From Flavobacteriales bacterium (GTDB lineage: Bacteria; Bacteroidota; Bacteroidia; Flavobacteriales; Flavobacteriaceae), in contig QIIH01000320.1 of assembly GCA_003229235.1 (NCBI GenBank), positions 1 through 11,335 on the forward strand: a DNA stretch of 11,335 nt. Direction: 5' to 3'. Positions 1 to 7,588 of the stretch are shown here, piece after piece (the stretch's first letter is position 1; each line of letters opens with the position of its first letter). Below the pieces are notes generated by a model. That model did no database searches. It was given only the letters and a program-made list of their open reading frames with translations, and was not told the origin of the DNA. The translations under genes were made by a program, and so were the position numbers.

Positions 1-1
1 A

Positions 2-844
2 GCCGCTACAAAAAATATTCAAGGGGTTTGGGAGATGGTTTTCAGCCCTAATGATAGTACAGAAAGATATATCGCTAAGGGAATTTTTACTCAACAGGGA
101 TCAAGGGTCGTTGGGAATATTCAAACCACAACGGGAGATTATCGCTATTTAGAAGGTGTAATGTCGGGCGATTCTTTAAAGCTTTCTACTTTCGACGGAG
201 CACATGCCTTTTTATTTAAAGGACACCTAACAGACTCAACTCTTAACGGTAATTTTTATAGTGGAGATCACTGGAAAGAGCCCTTTGTAGCTGTTCCTAA
301 TGCAGATTACAAATTGCCAGATCCAGACAGTCTTACCCATATAAAGGACGGCTATGATGGGCTGGCCTTTAGTTTTCCAGATTTGGAGGGTAATTTAATT
401 TCTTTGGACAACGCAATGTTCAACAATAAAGTAGTAGTCGTACAGATTATGGGTACCTGGTGTCCAAACTGTTTGGATGAATCGAAATATTTTAGTCAAT
501 ACTTAAAAGAAACTCCTCGGCCTGATGTACAATTTGTCGCTTTGGCTTTCGAATATGCTACTACAAAAGAAAAGGCCATGACTGGAATTAAAAGATTAAA
601 AGAGCGTTTAGATTTGCCGTACCCTATTCTTTTGGCACAGTTTGGGAGCAGTGATAAAGATATAGCTAATCAAAAACTACCAATGCTAAATCATGTTTTG
701 TCGTTTCCCACTACGATAGTAATTGATAAAAATGGTGGCATTCAAAAAATCCATACTGGGTTTAATGGCCCTGCAACAGGCGAAAAATACGAAATTTTTA
801 AATCCAATTTTGAAAGCCTTCTTACTCGCCTCGCGGCGGAATAG
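2..844 (+). CDS. TlpA-like thioredoxin-fold protein, 5' truncated by the window edge
   Basis: This is a thiol:disulfide oxidoreductase-like protein of the TlpA/peroxiredoxin type common in Bacteroidota. The reading frame is already open at base 2 and reads AATKNIQGVWEM before the first Met (base 35), so that Met is probably internal and the true start lies upstream of the window. Counting from it, an N-terminal beta-rich extension of about 105 residues precedes the thioredoxin fold. The redox motif WCPNC lies at residues 142-146, following a hydrophobic strand (VVVVQIMGT), and the cis-proline of the fold is in FPTT (Pro225). The frame ends in TAG. Relatives usually carry a signal peptide or lipobox and act outside the cytoplasm, but that part is not visible here. 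The substrate is unknown. The fold and CxxC site are clear; the exact role (cytochrome c maturation, general disulfide reduction) is not. Confidence 0.85.
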   Translation, partial: AATKNIQGVWEMVFSPNDSTERYIAKGIFTQQGSRVVGNIQTTTGDYRYLEGVMSGDSLKLSTFDGAHAFLFKGHLTDSTLNGNFYSGDHWKEPFVAVPNADYKLPDPDSLTHIKDGYDGLAFSFPDLEGNLISLDNAMFNNKVVVVQIMGTWCPNCLDESKYFSQYLKETPRPDVQFVALAFEYATTKEKAMTGIKRLKERLDLPYPILLAQFGSSDKDIANQKLPMLNHVLSFPTTIVIDKNGGIQKIHTGFNGPATGEKYEIFKSNFESLLTRLAAE

Positions 845-848
845 TTTT

Positions 849-956
849 AACCCGCTTTATATTAGAACTTCGTAATGAGGGGAGAAAACATAGTATAGCG
901 ACTTACTTTGAAGGTGTTTTAAGCAGTAATAGATTTGCTAATGCATAAAGCGGGTT
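849..956. repeat. Long imperfect inverted repeat just after the TlpA-like gene
   Basis: The arm AACCCGCTTTAT (849-860) is perfectly complementary to ATAAAGCGGGTT (945-956). Pairing continues inward as ATTAG (861-865) with CTAAT (938-942) after a two-base bulge (943-944), giving about 17 paired positions around a loop of roughly 72 nt. It begins 5 bases after the stop codon of the TlpA-like gene. There is no U-run beside the outer stem, so it is not a standard intrinsic terminator. It may be a processing or stability structure at the mRNA 3' end, a small structured RNA, or the remnant of a small inverted-repeat element. No coding potential is evident in the loop. Confidence 0.55.
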
Positions 957-990
957 TAACTTAAATCTCTGTTAATTAGCAGGATAGTAA

Positions 991-1164
991 CAATGTCAAG
1001 TTTTGTTAAAGGTTACATTGAGGGTAACTAATTTAACTAAGAGTCATGACAAAACTGCAATAGCACATCTTAAAAAGGCGGTAGACAATGCGCCTAATGC
1101 GGCAAGCAAGGGTAGATTGGAGGCCAATATAGCCAAATTAGAAAGCGGAGAAGACATCAATTAA
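991..1164 (+). pseudogene. Probable decayed remnant: C-terminal tail of a TPR-like protein
   Basis: One frame is open from just after a TAA (988-990) to a TAA at 1162-1164, giving 57 codons without an ATG. From about base 1048 the translation looks like genuine protein: DKTAIAHLKKAVDNAPNAAS continuing to a charged end, LESGEDIN. The pattern of amphipathic helix, Pro-Asn turn and second helix is typical of the last tetratricopeptide-like repeat of Bacteroidota proteins. The first 15 or so codons look random, and the upstream 140 bp carry stops in all three forward frames. The only nearby ATG (993) is in another frame and ends after 12 codons. The parent gene cannot be named. A short functional peptide starting at a TTG is possible but less likely. 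The downstream terminator would have suited the intact gene. Confidence 0.5.
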
Positions 1165-1180
1165 CTCTAGAATAATATTT

Positions 1181-1208
1181 AAAAAGCCCACCATTTGTTG
1201 GGCTTTTT
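1181..1208. terminator. Strong bidirectional intrinsic terminator
   Basis: A perfect 10-bp stem is formed by AAAAAGCCCA (1181-1190) and TGGGCTTTTT (1199-1208), with an 8-nt loop. The T-run on the + strand and the A-run on the left arm make it work in both directions. It sits between the gene remnant ending at 1164 (+) and the stop codon of recG at 1228 (-), so it probably ends transcription of recG and anything read from the left. Confidence 0.9.
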
Positions 1209-1227
1209 TATTGAGCAAAATTCATGA

Positions 1228-3333
1228 TTATGAAATATAATTCCAAATGTTTTTGTATTTAACTAATTGGGCATAAGCAACACGAACAGGCCTGTTTTCT
1301 GGTGTTTCAAGATTTGGATCAGCCTTGAGTAATTCGATTGCATAGCTTCTTGCCAACGCCAAAATTTGGCTGTCTTTTACAATATCGGCAATTTTTAAAT
1401 TTAATATTCCACTTTGTTGAGTACCCATAATATCGCCAGGCCCTCTAAGCTTTAAATCGACCTCTGCTATCGCAAAGCCGTCGTTGGTGGCGCACATGGT
1501 CTCCAAACGTGTTTTAGCGTCGGCAGTGAGTTTGTGGCTGGTCATTAAAATACAATAACTTTGATCTGCCCCACGACCTACACGTCCTCTTAGTTGATGC
1601 AGCTGTGATAAACCAAAGCGTTCGGCGCTCTCTATAACCATGACACTGGCATTAGGCACATCAACCCCAACTTCAATAACTGTAGTGGCTACCATAATTT
1701 GAGTTTGTTTATTGATAAAGCGTTGCATCTCAAATTCTTTGTCTGCAGCTTTCATTTTTCCGTGTACAATTGAGACTTGATACGCTGGCACCGGGAATTC
1801 TCGTGAAATACTTTCGTACCCATCCATTAAATCTTTATAATCTAAAGCCTCACTTTCTTGTATTAATGGGTAAACGATATAAACCTGATTTTCATTTTTG
1901 ATTTGTTCCTTTAAAAAAGCAAAAATACTTAGCCGATTAGCGTCATATCTGTGCACTGTTTTTACAGGTTTTCTGCCAGGGGGTAATTGGTCTATAATAG
2001 AGATGTCTAAATCGCCGTATAAACTCATCGCTAACGTACGCGGAATTGGTGTTGCCGTCATCACCAAAATATGAGGAGGGGACTCATTTTTTTTCCATAA
2101 TTTAGATCGTTGGGCTACTCCAAAACGATGTTGTTCGTCGATTATAGCGAGGCCTAAATTTTTGAATTTCACCTTGTCTTCGAGTAATGCATGCGTGCCA
2201 ATTAGTAGCTGAAGTTCGCCATTTTCGAGAGATTCATGAATTTTTTTTCTTTTTGAACTACTAGTTGAGCCTGTTAGAAGTGAAACGCTGATTCCTAGGA
2301 TATTACACCACACTTGTAATCCATTATAGTGTTGGACTGACAAAATAGCAGTCGGCACCATTAAACAACACTGAAATCCGTTGTCAAGTCCTATTAATAT
2401 TGACATAAACGCTACTATAGTTTTTCCAGAACCCACATCTCCTTGTAGCAAGCGATTCATTTGTGCATTGCTACCCATGTCGCCGCGAATTTCCTTTATC
2501 ACTTTTTTCTGAGCGTCTGTTAATTGGAAAGGTAAATGATCAGAAAAGAACTTATTAAAATACTCCCCTACTCTCGTAAAGGGAAACCCCTTTATTTTTT
2601 GTTTCCTCAGTAAATTCTTCCTGATTAACTGCATTTGGACATAAAATAATTCCTCGAACTTTAAGCGATATTGCGCCTTAGAAAGTAGTGCGTTATTTTT
2701 AGGAAAATGCACCCCAAAAATAGACTGTTTTTTAGATGGGAGTTTAAGTCTATTTATAAGCGTTTCTGGCAAGGTCTCACTCAACTCATTTTTAAGCCCT
2801 AAAAAGAGTTGTTCCTGTAAACCACAAATAACTCGGTTCGTAATGCCTCTTGCGCTTAGTTTTTCTGTCGATGGATACACTGCTTGCATACCGGAGCGCA
2901 ATTTATTTTCGTGGTCTTCTAGCAATTCCATCTCTGGATGTGGCATCGAATAAGTGTGACCCATTTTATTCACCTTTCCAAAAACTACATACGGAGTATT
3001 TATCTTAAGGCTTTCTTTAATCCATTTATAACGATTAAACCACACAAGGTCTATTGAGCCTGTCTCGTCCTTAAATACTGCCACTAGGCGACTTCCCTTG
3101 GTTTGTTTAATGGTTTTAATGTGTGTGATACTGCCAATTATCTGTACCTCTGCATTTGTTGCAGACAACTGTCCGGTTTTATGATAGGCAGAGCGATCTA
3201 TATATTTTCTCGGAAAGAGATGCAACAAATCCTGAAACGTGTGAATATCGAGCTCTTTCCGAAGTAAATCGGCGCGATTGGGCCCAACACCCTTAAGGTA
3301 GTCGATAGGAGTTTGTAAATAGTTACTACTCAT
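1228..3333 (-). CDS. recG: ATP-dependent DNA helicase RecG
   Basis: RecG is a monomeric superfamily 2 double-strand DNA translocase in the cytoplasm. It binds stalled replication forks and Holliday junctions, regresses forks and limits over-replication. The 701-residue length is normal for the family. In order: an N-terminal helical segment with a helix-hairpin-helix-like stretch (YLKGVGPNRADLL), a wedge OB-fold at roughly residues 55-165, and helicase domain 1 with Walker A GDVGSGKT (298-305), the DEQH box (399-402) and the TATPIPR motif. Helicase domain 2 follows, with IEVGVDVPNA and motif VI QLRGRVGRG (580-588), and then the RecG C-terminal region (LRGPGDIMGTQQSG). All key motifs are intact. 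The start at 3333 gives the expected MSSNYLQTPIDYLKGVG beginning. The gene stands alone, divergent from the peptidase gene, and its 3' end faces the terminator at 1181-1208. Confidence 0.97.
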   Translation of the reverse strand: MSSNYLQTPIDYLKGVGPNRADLLRKELDIHTFQDLLHLFPRKYIDRSAYHKTGQLSATNAEVQIIGSITHIKTIKQTKGSRLVAVFKDETGSIDLVWFNRYKWIKESLKINTPYVVFGKVNKMGHTYSMPHPEMELLEDHENKLRSGMQAVYPSTEKLSARGITNRVICGLQEQLFLGLKNELSETLPETLINRLKLPSKKQSIFGVHFPKNNALLSKAQYRLKFEELFYVQMQLIRKNLLRKQKIKGFPFTRVGEYFNKFFSDHLPFQLTDAQKKVIKEIRGDMGSNAQMNRLLQGDVGSGKTIVAFMSILIGLDNGFQCCLMVPTAILSVQHYNGLQVWCNILGISVSLLTGSTSSSKRKKIHESLENGELQLLIGTHALLEDKVKFKNLGLAIIDEQHRFGVAQRSKLWKKNESPPHILVMTATPIPRTLAMSLYGDLDISIIDQLPPGRKPVKTVHRYDANRLSIFAFLKEQIKNENQVYIVYPLIQESEALDYKDLMDGYESISREFPVPAYQVSIVHGKMKAADKEFEMQRFINKQTQIMVATTVIEVGVDVPNASVMVIESAERFGLSQLHQLRGRVGRGADQSYCILMTSHKLTADAKTRLETMCATNDGFAIAEVDLKLRGPGDIMGTQQSGILNLKIADIVKDSQILALARSYAIELLKADPNLETPENRPVRVAYAQLVKYKNIWNYIS

Positions 3334-3356
3334 GTTTGGATTGCTAATTGCAACAC

Positions 3357-3364
3357 TAAAGATA
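3357..3364 (-). promoter_or_regulatory. Candidate -7-like box for recG
   Basis: Read on the minus strand, the octamer is TATCTTTA, one base from the Bacteroidota -7 consensus TAnnTTTG, lying 23 bp upstream of the recG ATG. No convincing -33 TTG was found at the usual spacing. The same octamer lies before the DsrE-family gene at 10746-10753. It is a weak motif match only. Confidence 0.3.
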
Positions 3365-3421
3365 TTTTATTTGAGCCATAGGATAAAAGAATGTTAATCA
3401 GTTTTTATAAATAGTTATTAG

Positions 3422-3429
3422 TTACTTTG
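3422..3429 (+). promoter_or_regulatory. Candidate -7-like box very close to the peptidase start
   Basis: TTACTTTG differs at one base from TAnnTTTG and ends only 5 bp before the first possible ATG (3435). If used, transcription would start at or next to that ATG, giving a leaderless or nearly leaderless mRNA, or a leader of about 9 nt if the second ATG (3444) is the real start. No clear -33 element was found, so the assignment is tentative. Confidence 0.3.
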
Positions 3430-3434
3430 CAAAT

Positions 3435-5507
3435 ATGCATAGAATGCGTTTTTCGATACTTTTTTTATTCTTCTTGCTTGTTTCAGGTTGGTGTTTATCG
3501 CAAGCGCAACCGTATTTAGATGTTCTAAGAATAGAAGCCAAAGTATCGCCAGACAGCGAGTTAGAGGCAATTGAGGGACATTTTTCTGTTACGTTAAAAG
3601 TTAACAAAGCAGTAAAAAGTGTTTTTATTGACGGAGTTGATATAAAAATTGATTCAACAACAATTAAAGGCGTTAATGCTATAAAAACGACCGAAGATAA
3701 AATCTGGTTTACTCATGATTTCGTTCCTGGAGAAGAATACAGGATAAGCTTTACATATTCTGCCTCTCCAAAACAGACACTTTACTTTGTTCGAGATCAA
3801 ATCTGGACGCAGGGACAAGGAAAATACACTTCCCATTGGTTACCGAGTCTGGATGATTTGACAGACAAAATAGAGTTCGATCTTAAAATTACAGCACCAA
3901 AAGATAAGACGGTCGTGGCTAATGGCGCCCTAATTAACAAAATAGAAGAGGGTGATGCCATTACTTGGCAATTTGATATGAAAAACCCTATGTCTAGCTA
4001 TTTGGTTGCATTTGCTATTGGTGATTATAGTAAAAGAACAGCAATTTCGGCCACTGGTGTGCCTTTAGAGATGTATATAGCGACCAGAGATACTGCCAAG
4101 CTAGTTACTACGTATAAGCATTCAAAAGAGATTTTTGACTTTTTAGAAAACACCATTGGAGTGCCGTACCCATGGCAAAACTATAAACAGGTTCCTGTTC
4201 GCGATTTTATTTATGCAGGGATGGAAAACACTACTGCTACTATATTTTCAGAATCCTTTATTTGTGATTCAATAGGCTTTAACGATCAAAATTATATAAA
4301 TGTAAATGCACACGAATTAGCACATCAGTGGTTTGGTAATTTGGTGACAGAAGTAGCGAGTAAAGATCATTGGCTACATGAAGGTTTTGCTACTTTTTAT
4401 GCGTTATTGGCAGAACGAGAAATTTTTGGAGAGGATTATTATTATTGGAAGTTGTTTCAGTCTGCCGAACAACTTAAAAGCTTAAGTGAAGAAGGCAAAG
4501 GAGAAGCGCTCACCAATCCGAAAGCGAGTTCTCTAACTTTTTACGAAAAAGGAGCTTGGGCTTTACATATTTTAAAGGAGCAACTTGGAGCGCTCGTTTT
4601 TAATAAGGCTGTCACAACTTTTTTAGAGCAGTATTCTTTCCAAAATGTAACGGTAGAAGACTTTTTAAAAGTTGTAGAAACGATTTCTGGTCAACCCATG
4701 GAATCCTTTAAAAATGACTGGCTACTACAAAGTAGCTTTAACAGCACCGCCGCCTTAGAAAGTCTTACGAAATCTAGCTTTATGCGTGAGTATTTTGAAG
4801 CACAAGCCCTTCGTGCTGTACCTATAGATCAAAAAATAGAAACGTTTTATAGTTTGCTGGCTAAGGGGAATGATTATATAGGGCAGGAAATTATTGTCCA
4901 ACTTTCTGATGAACCGTTGGCTAAAACTTTGCCTTTGTATCAAGCAGCATTCGAAACCAATAATCTATATATCAGACAGGCAATTGCACAGACGTTACAA
5001 ACCGTTCCAGAGGCGCTAAAAGCAGATTATGAGAGTTTGCTATACGACGCATCCTATGTAACACAGGAGGCTGCTTTTTATAATTTGTGGAGTAGCTTCC
5101 CAACTTCCAAAATAACATACTTGGATAAACTTAAAGGGACTGTTGGATTTCAGTCTAAAAACATACGACAACTATGGCTATTGCTGGCATTGGTGACAGA
5201 AGGTTACGAGAATGATAACAAAAAAACATATCTAAACGAACTCCTCGAATACGCAACAGAAAAGCATAGTTTTCAAATTCGCGAAATTGCGATACGTTAT
5301 TTATTAGATATTCAGGTTTATACCCCACAACTAGTAGCGTCTCTCGTAGATGCCTCGGTGCATCATAATTGGCGCTTTAGAAACTTTGCAAGAGCCCAGT
5401 TAAAGGGACTAAAGCCCAATCCAGATGTTCAAAAGATGCTCAACGATATGTTAGATAGCTTTTCTTTAAAAGAACAAGATTATCTAAAGAAAGAGATTTT
5501 AGAATAA
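3435..5507 (+). CDS. Secreted M1-family aminopeptidase (gluzincin)
   Basis: This is a zinc metallopeptidase of family M1 (aminopeptidase N type), predicted to remove N-terminal residues from peptides outside the cytoplasm. The first 24 residues form a signal peptide: basic start MHRMR, a hydrophobic core FSILFLFFLLVSG, and likely cleavage after SQA. Cys20 lacks a proper lipobox. The N-terminal beta domain is followed by the exopeptidase motif GMEN (262-265). The zinc site is HELAH (293-297) with the third ligand Glu316 in LHEGFA, a spacing of exactly 18 residues, and the transition-state Tyr370 is in FYEKGAW. From about residue 450 the protein is helical and HEAT-like, as in other M1 enzymes. 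The second Met (residue 4, base 3444) is an equally plausible start. All catalytic residues are present, so it should be active; substrate preference cannot be read. Its last 9 bases overlap the convergent gene. Confidence 0.95.
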   Translation: MHRMRFSILFLFFLLVSGWCLSQAQPYLDVLRIEAKVSPDSELEAIEGHFSVTLKVNKAVKSVFIDGVDIKIDSTTIKGVNAIKTTEDKIWFTHDFVPGEEYRISFTYSASPKQTLYFVRDQIWTQGQGKYTSHWLPSLDDLTDKIEFDLKITAPKDKTVVANGALINKIEEGDAITWQFDMKNPMSSYLVAFAIGDYSKRTAISATGVPLEMYIATRDTAKLVTTYKHSKEIFDFLENTIGVPYPWQNYKQVPVRDFIYAGMENTTATIFSESFICDSIGFNDQNYINVNAHELAHQWFGNLVTEVASKDHWLHEGFATFYALLAEREIFGEDYYYWKLFQSAEQLKSLSEEGKGEALTNPKASSLTFYEKGAWALHILKEQLGALVFNKAVTTFLEQYSFQNVTVEDFLKVVETISGQPMESFKNDWLLQSSFNSTAALESLTKSSFMREYFEAQALRAVPIDQKIETFYSLLAKGNDYIGQEIIVQLSDEPLAKTLPLYQAAFETNNLYIRQAIAQTLQTVPEALKADYESLLYDASYVTQEAAFYNLWSSFPTSKITYLDKLKGTVGFQSKNIRQLWLLLALVTEGYENDNKKTYLNELLEYATEKHSFQIREIAIRYLLDIQVYTPQLVASLVDASVHHNWRFRNFARAQLKGLKPNPDVQKMLNDMLDSFSLKEQDYLKKEILE

Positions 5508-6020
5508 TTCGCTCACTTCTTTTCTGATATAAGCCAGTGCTTTTTGAGAAGGGGTAATGTCTTCCATAAAATTAGCCAATAACCACTGTCTCATAGTGTC
5601 GGGGGTGCCTTTTTTCTCGTGCATAACGCCTTGACGAATAATATGAATCGTGGCGTTTTTGGCCGCATTGATAAGATTCCAACATTCTTGCGAGACATAA
5701 ATTTGCTGGCTAATGTTGTGGTCATATTCTTGTTCGATATTGCGAATAAGTAAACTCTCATAGGCATCTAAGTCTTGGCTTAAAGGTATTACTCGCACTA
5801 AAAGCCTATTTGGATCTATACGCTCTAAGAGTATCGTAATACGCTCGTAGGCTTGTAAACGCATGGGGATGATGTTTTTTTGTGCCTCTTGCTGAACCAA
5901 ATAACGACGTCTGCCTTCTTCGTTCGCTGTATGGCCTTTAAAAAAATAATATGCCACAAGACCCACAAGAATTGCGGGGAGTAAATAAGCAACATAACTT
6001 ATAGCTTGATCAATTTCCAT
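5499..6020 (-). CDS. Small membrane-anchored conserved Bacteroidota protein (DUF7935-like)
   Basis: The product is 173 residues and its function is unknown. One transmembrane helix lies at about residues 5-26 (ISYVAYLLPAILVGLVAYYFF), followed by a charged segment HTANEEGRRRYLVQQEAQ and a largely alpha-helical domain that is probably cytoplasmic. The sequence PMRLQAYERITILLERI, the polar segment NISQQIYVSQECWNLI and the basic helix KNATIHIIRQG match what I remember of a conserved flavobacterial family annotated DUF7935; that name is from memory and unchecked. It is the last gene of the five-gene cluster, 6 bp downstream of the FMN protein gene. Its stop codon lies inside the 3' end of the convergent peptidase gene. 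No catalytic motif is visible. A membrane-associated helper for its neighbour is possible, but nothing in the sequence proves it. Confidence 0.85.
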   Translation of the reverse strand: MEIDQAISYVAYLLPAILVGLVAYYFFKGHTANEEGRRRYLVQQEAQKNIIPMRLQAYERITILLERIDPNRLLVRVIPLSQDLDAYESLLIRNIEQEYDHNISQQIYVSQECWNLINAAKNATIHIIRQGVMHEKKGTPDTMRQWLLANFMEDITPSQKALAYIRKEVSELF

Positions 6021-6026
6021 AGGATT

Positions 6027-7586
6027 CTATTTTGAGTAGTTACCGCCCAAATGCTTGCAATCACGCAGGGATTGCATTCCATTAAAGGCGACGTGTTGTT
6101 TGTTATAACCAAAGGTTTCTTTCATTGTTAGTGATAAGTTTTTGTCGTCTAAATTCATTTCAATATCAGATAACTTAAACTCACAGGGATGTTCGTAACC
6201 CGAGGCATGTGTAATTTCTATTAGTTCTTTTTTAAACGTTTTAAAGTACTGGTTTAGTCTGTCAGATTTAAGAGGAACATTAATGCCGTTTTGCAACCAT
6301 TTCTTTTGAGTTGCAACACCGCTAGGACATCGATTGGTATGACAAATTTGTGCTTGAATACAGCCAATACTCATCATTGCTTCTCGCGCCACATTAATTA
6401 TATCAGCGCCCATAGCAAATGCCATGGCAGCTTTTGCTGGAAAGCCTAACTTCCCACTACCAATAAATACAATACGATCGCATAGCCCTTCTTCCTGAAA
6501 CCTTTTGTATAAATCGGAGAAGCCATAAATCCATGGGAGAGATACGTGGTCGGCAAAGCTGGGTGGTGCGGCACCGGTCCCGCCTTCGCCTCCGTCTACA
6601 GTAATAAAATCAGGACCTTTCCCCGAGCTTTTCATCCCTGCAATTAATTGTTCCCATTGCTCCAATTTACCAATCGCAGCTTTGATTCCAACTGGCAAGC
6701 CAGTCTCTTGGGCTATTGCCTCGATAAATTTTAATAATTCTGGAACCGTACTAAAGGCAGAATGATTGGGAGGGGAGAGTACATCTTTGCCGATCTGGAC
6801 ACCTCTAATTTGGGCAATCTCTTTTGTAATCTTCTTGCCGGGTAAAACACCACCTTTTCCTGGCTTGGCACCCTGAGATAATTTTATTTCGATGGCACGA
6901 ATAAATGGATTACTGGCAACCAATTCTTTTAGTTTTTCCATCGAAAAGTTGCCATCTTCCCCGCGTACACCAAAATAACCCGTTCCAAAATGAAAGACCA
7001 CATCGCCGCCATTGCGATGATAAGGTGATAGGCCACCTTCGCCCGTATTGTGATAAGCGCTTGCCTTCTGCACCCCGATATTAAGAGATTCCACAGCCTT
7101 TGCAGATAGCGATCCAAAACTCATAGCAGATACATTTATAATCGATGCTGGGCGAAAGGGTTTGCGTCTGTTGTTATACAAACCCATCACTTTTGCACAA
7201 GGCAGAAAGTATTTATCAGCAACGTTTGGATGATCTTTTGCTGGTTTATAGGGGATCATCGCATTGTTGATAAAAACATGCTGAAAAGCATAGATGTCGC
7301 GATCAGTTCCGAAGCCTTCGTAATTATTTTCGCCTTTGGCAGATGCATAAATCCAACTGCGTTCTATGCGGTTAAAGGGTAATTCTTCGCGATTATTGGC
7401 TACTAAATATTGTCTTAGTTCGGGGCCAATACCCTCTAGTATATATCTAATATGACCTATTATTGGGAAGTTATGACTAACAGTATGACTACGCTGTAAA
7501 ACATCTCGTAAGGCTATAATAGCAAGGAATATTAAAACATATCCCCACCAAGGTATCTCTCCTAAAAATGATAATATCGAATCCAT
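6027..7586 (-). CDS. Membrane-anchored FMN-binding glutamate-synthase-like protein
   Basis: This protein corresponds to the FMN/3Fe-4S synthase domain of glutamate synthase (COG0069, GltB central part) standing alone in 519 residues. It has neither the N-terminal glutaminase domain nor the C-terminal GXGXG domain of full-length GltB. A transmembrane helix occupies about residues 14-30 (WWGYVLIFLAIIALRDV). The TIM-barrel core shows NVSAMSFGSLS, GEGG (182-185), SQGAKPGKGG (237-246) and DGGEGGTG (331-338), all typical flavin and substrate loops. The iron-sulfur cysteines Cys409, Cys415 and Cys420 keep the GltB spacing Cx5CHx3CPxGVATQ. In true GltB this domain makes glutamate from 2-oxoglutarate and ammonia channelled from the glutaminase half; here the nitrogen donor and the electron donor are unknown. 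Its ATG overlaps the preceding stop (TAATG), indicating translational coupling to the amidohydrolase. Confidence 0.92.
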   Translation of the reverse strand: MDSILSFLGEIPWWGYVLIFLAIIALRDVLQRSHTVSHNFPIIGHIRYILEGIGPELRQYLVANNREELPFNRIERSWIYASAKGENNYEGFGTDRDIYAFQHVFINNAMIPYKPAKDHPNVADKYFLPCAKVMGLYNNRRKPFRPASIINVSAMSFGSLSAKAVESLNIGVQKASAYHNTGEGGLSPYHRNGGDVVFHFGTGYFGVRGEDGNFSMEKLKELVASNPFIRAIEIKLSQGAKPGKGGVLPGKKITKEIAQIRGVQIGKDVLSPPNHSAFSTVPELLKFIEAIAQETGLPVGIKAAIGKLEQWEQLIAGMKSSGKGPDFITVDGGEGGTGAAPPSFADHVSLPWIYGFSDLYKRFQEEGLCDRIVFIGSGKLGFPAKAAMAFAMGADIINVAREAMMSIGCIQAQICHTNRCPSGVATQKKWLQNGINVPLKSDRLNQYFKTFKKELIEITHASGYEHPCEFKLSDIEMNLDDKNLSLTMKETFGYNKQHVAFNGMQSLRDCKHLGGNYSK

Positions 7587-7588
7587 TA
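7584..7588 (-). promoter_or_regulatory. Stop/start overlap TAATG (translational coupling)
   Basis: On the minus strand the TAA of the second amidohydrolase (7586-7588) shares its last base with the ATG (7584-7586) of the FMN protein gene. This arrangement normally couples translation of two genes on one mRNA and fixes the start codon of the downstream gene. Confidence 0.85.

Noticed and set aside
35..844. Complete TlpA-like gene starting at the ATG at base 35.
   Set aside because: The frame is open to the window edge and the residues before that Met (NIQGVWE) read as normal protein of this family, so the gene is treated as truncated.
845..960. Integron attC-like site: outer ends TTTTAAC and GTTTAAC resemble RYYYAAC and GTTRRRY.
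   Set aside because: Each end has a mismatch to the consensus, and neither an integron integrase nor a cassette array is in the window. An inverted repeat in AT-rich DNA can give this resemblance by chance.
993..1031. A 12-codon ATG frame (MSSFVKGYIEGN).
   Set aside because: It is too short, has no ribosome-binding site and is out of frame with the TPR-like tail; it could at most be the start of a frameshifted remnant.
5508..5560. Terminator after the peptidase gene.
   Set aside because: No stem followed by a T-run was found; the region is coding on the opposite strand.
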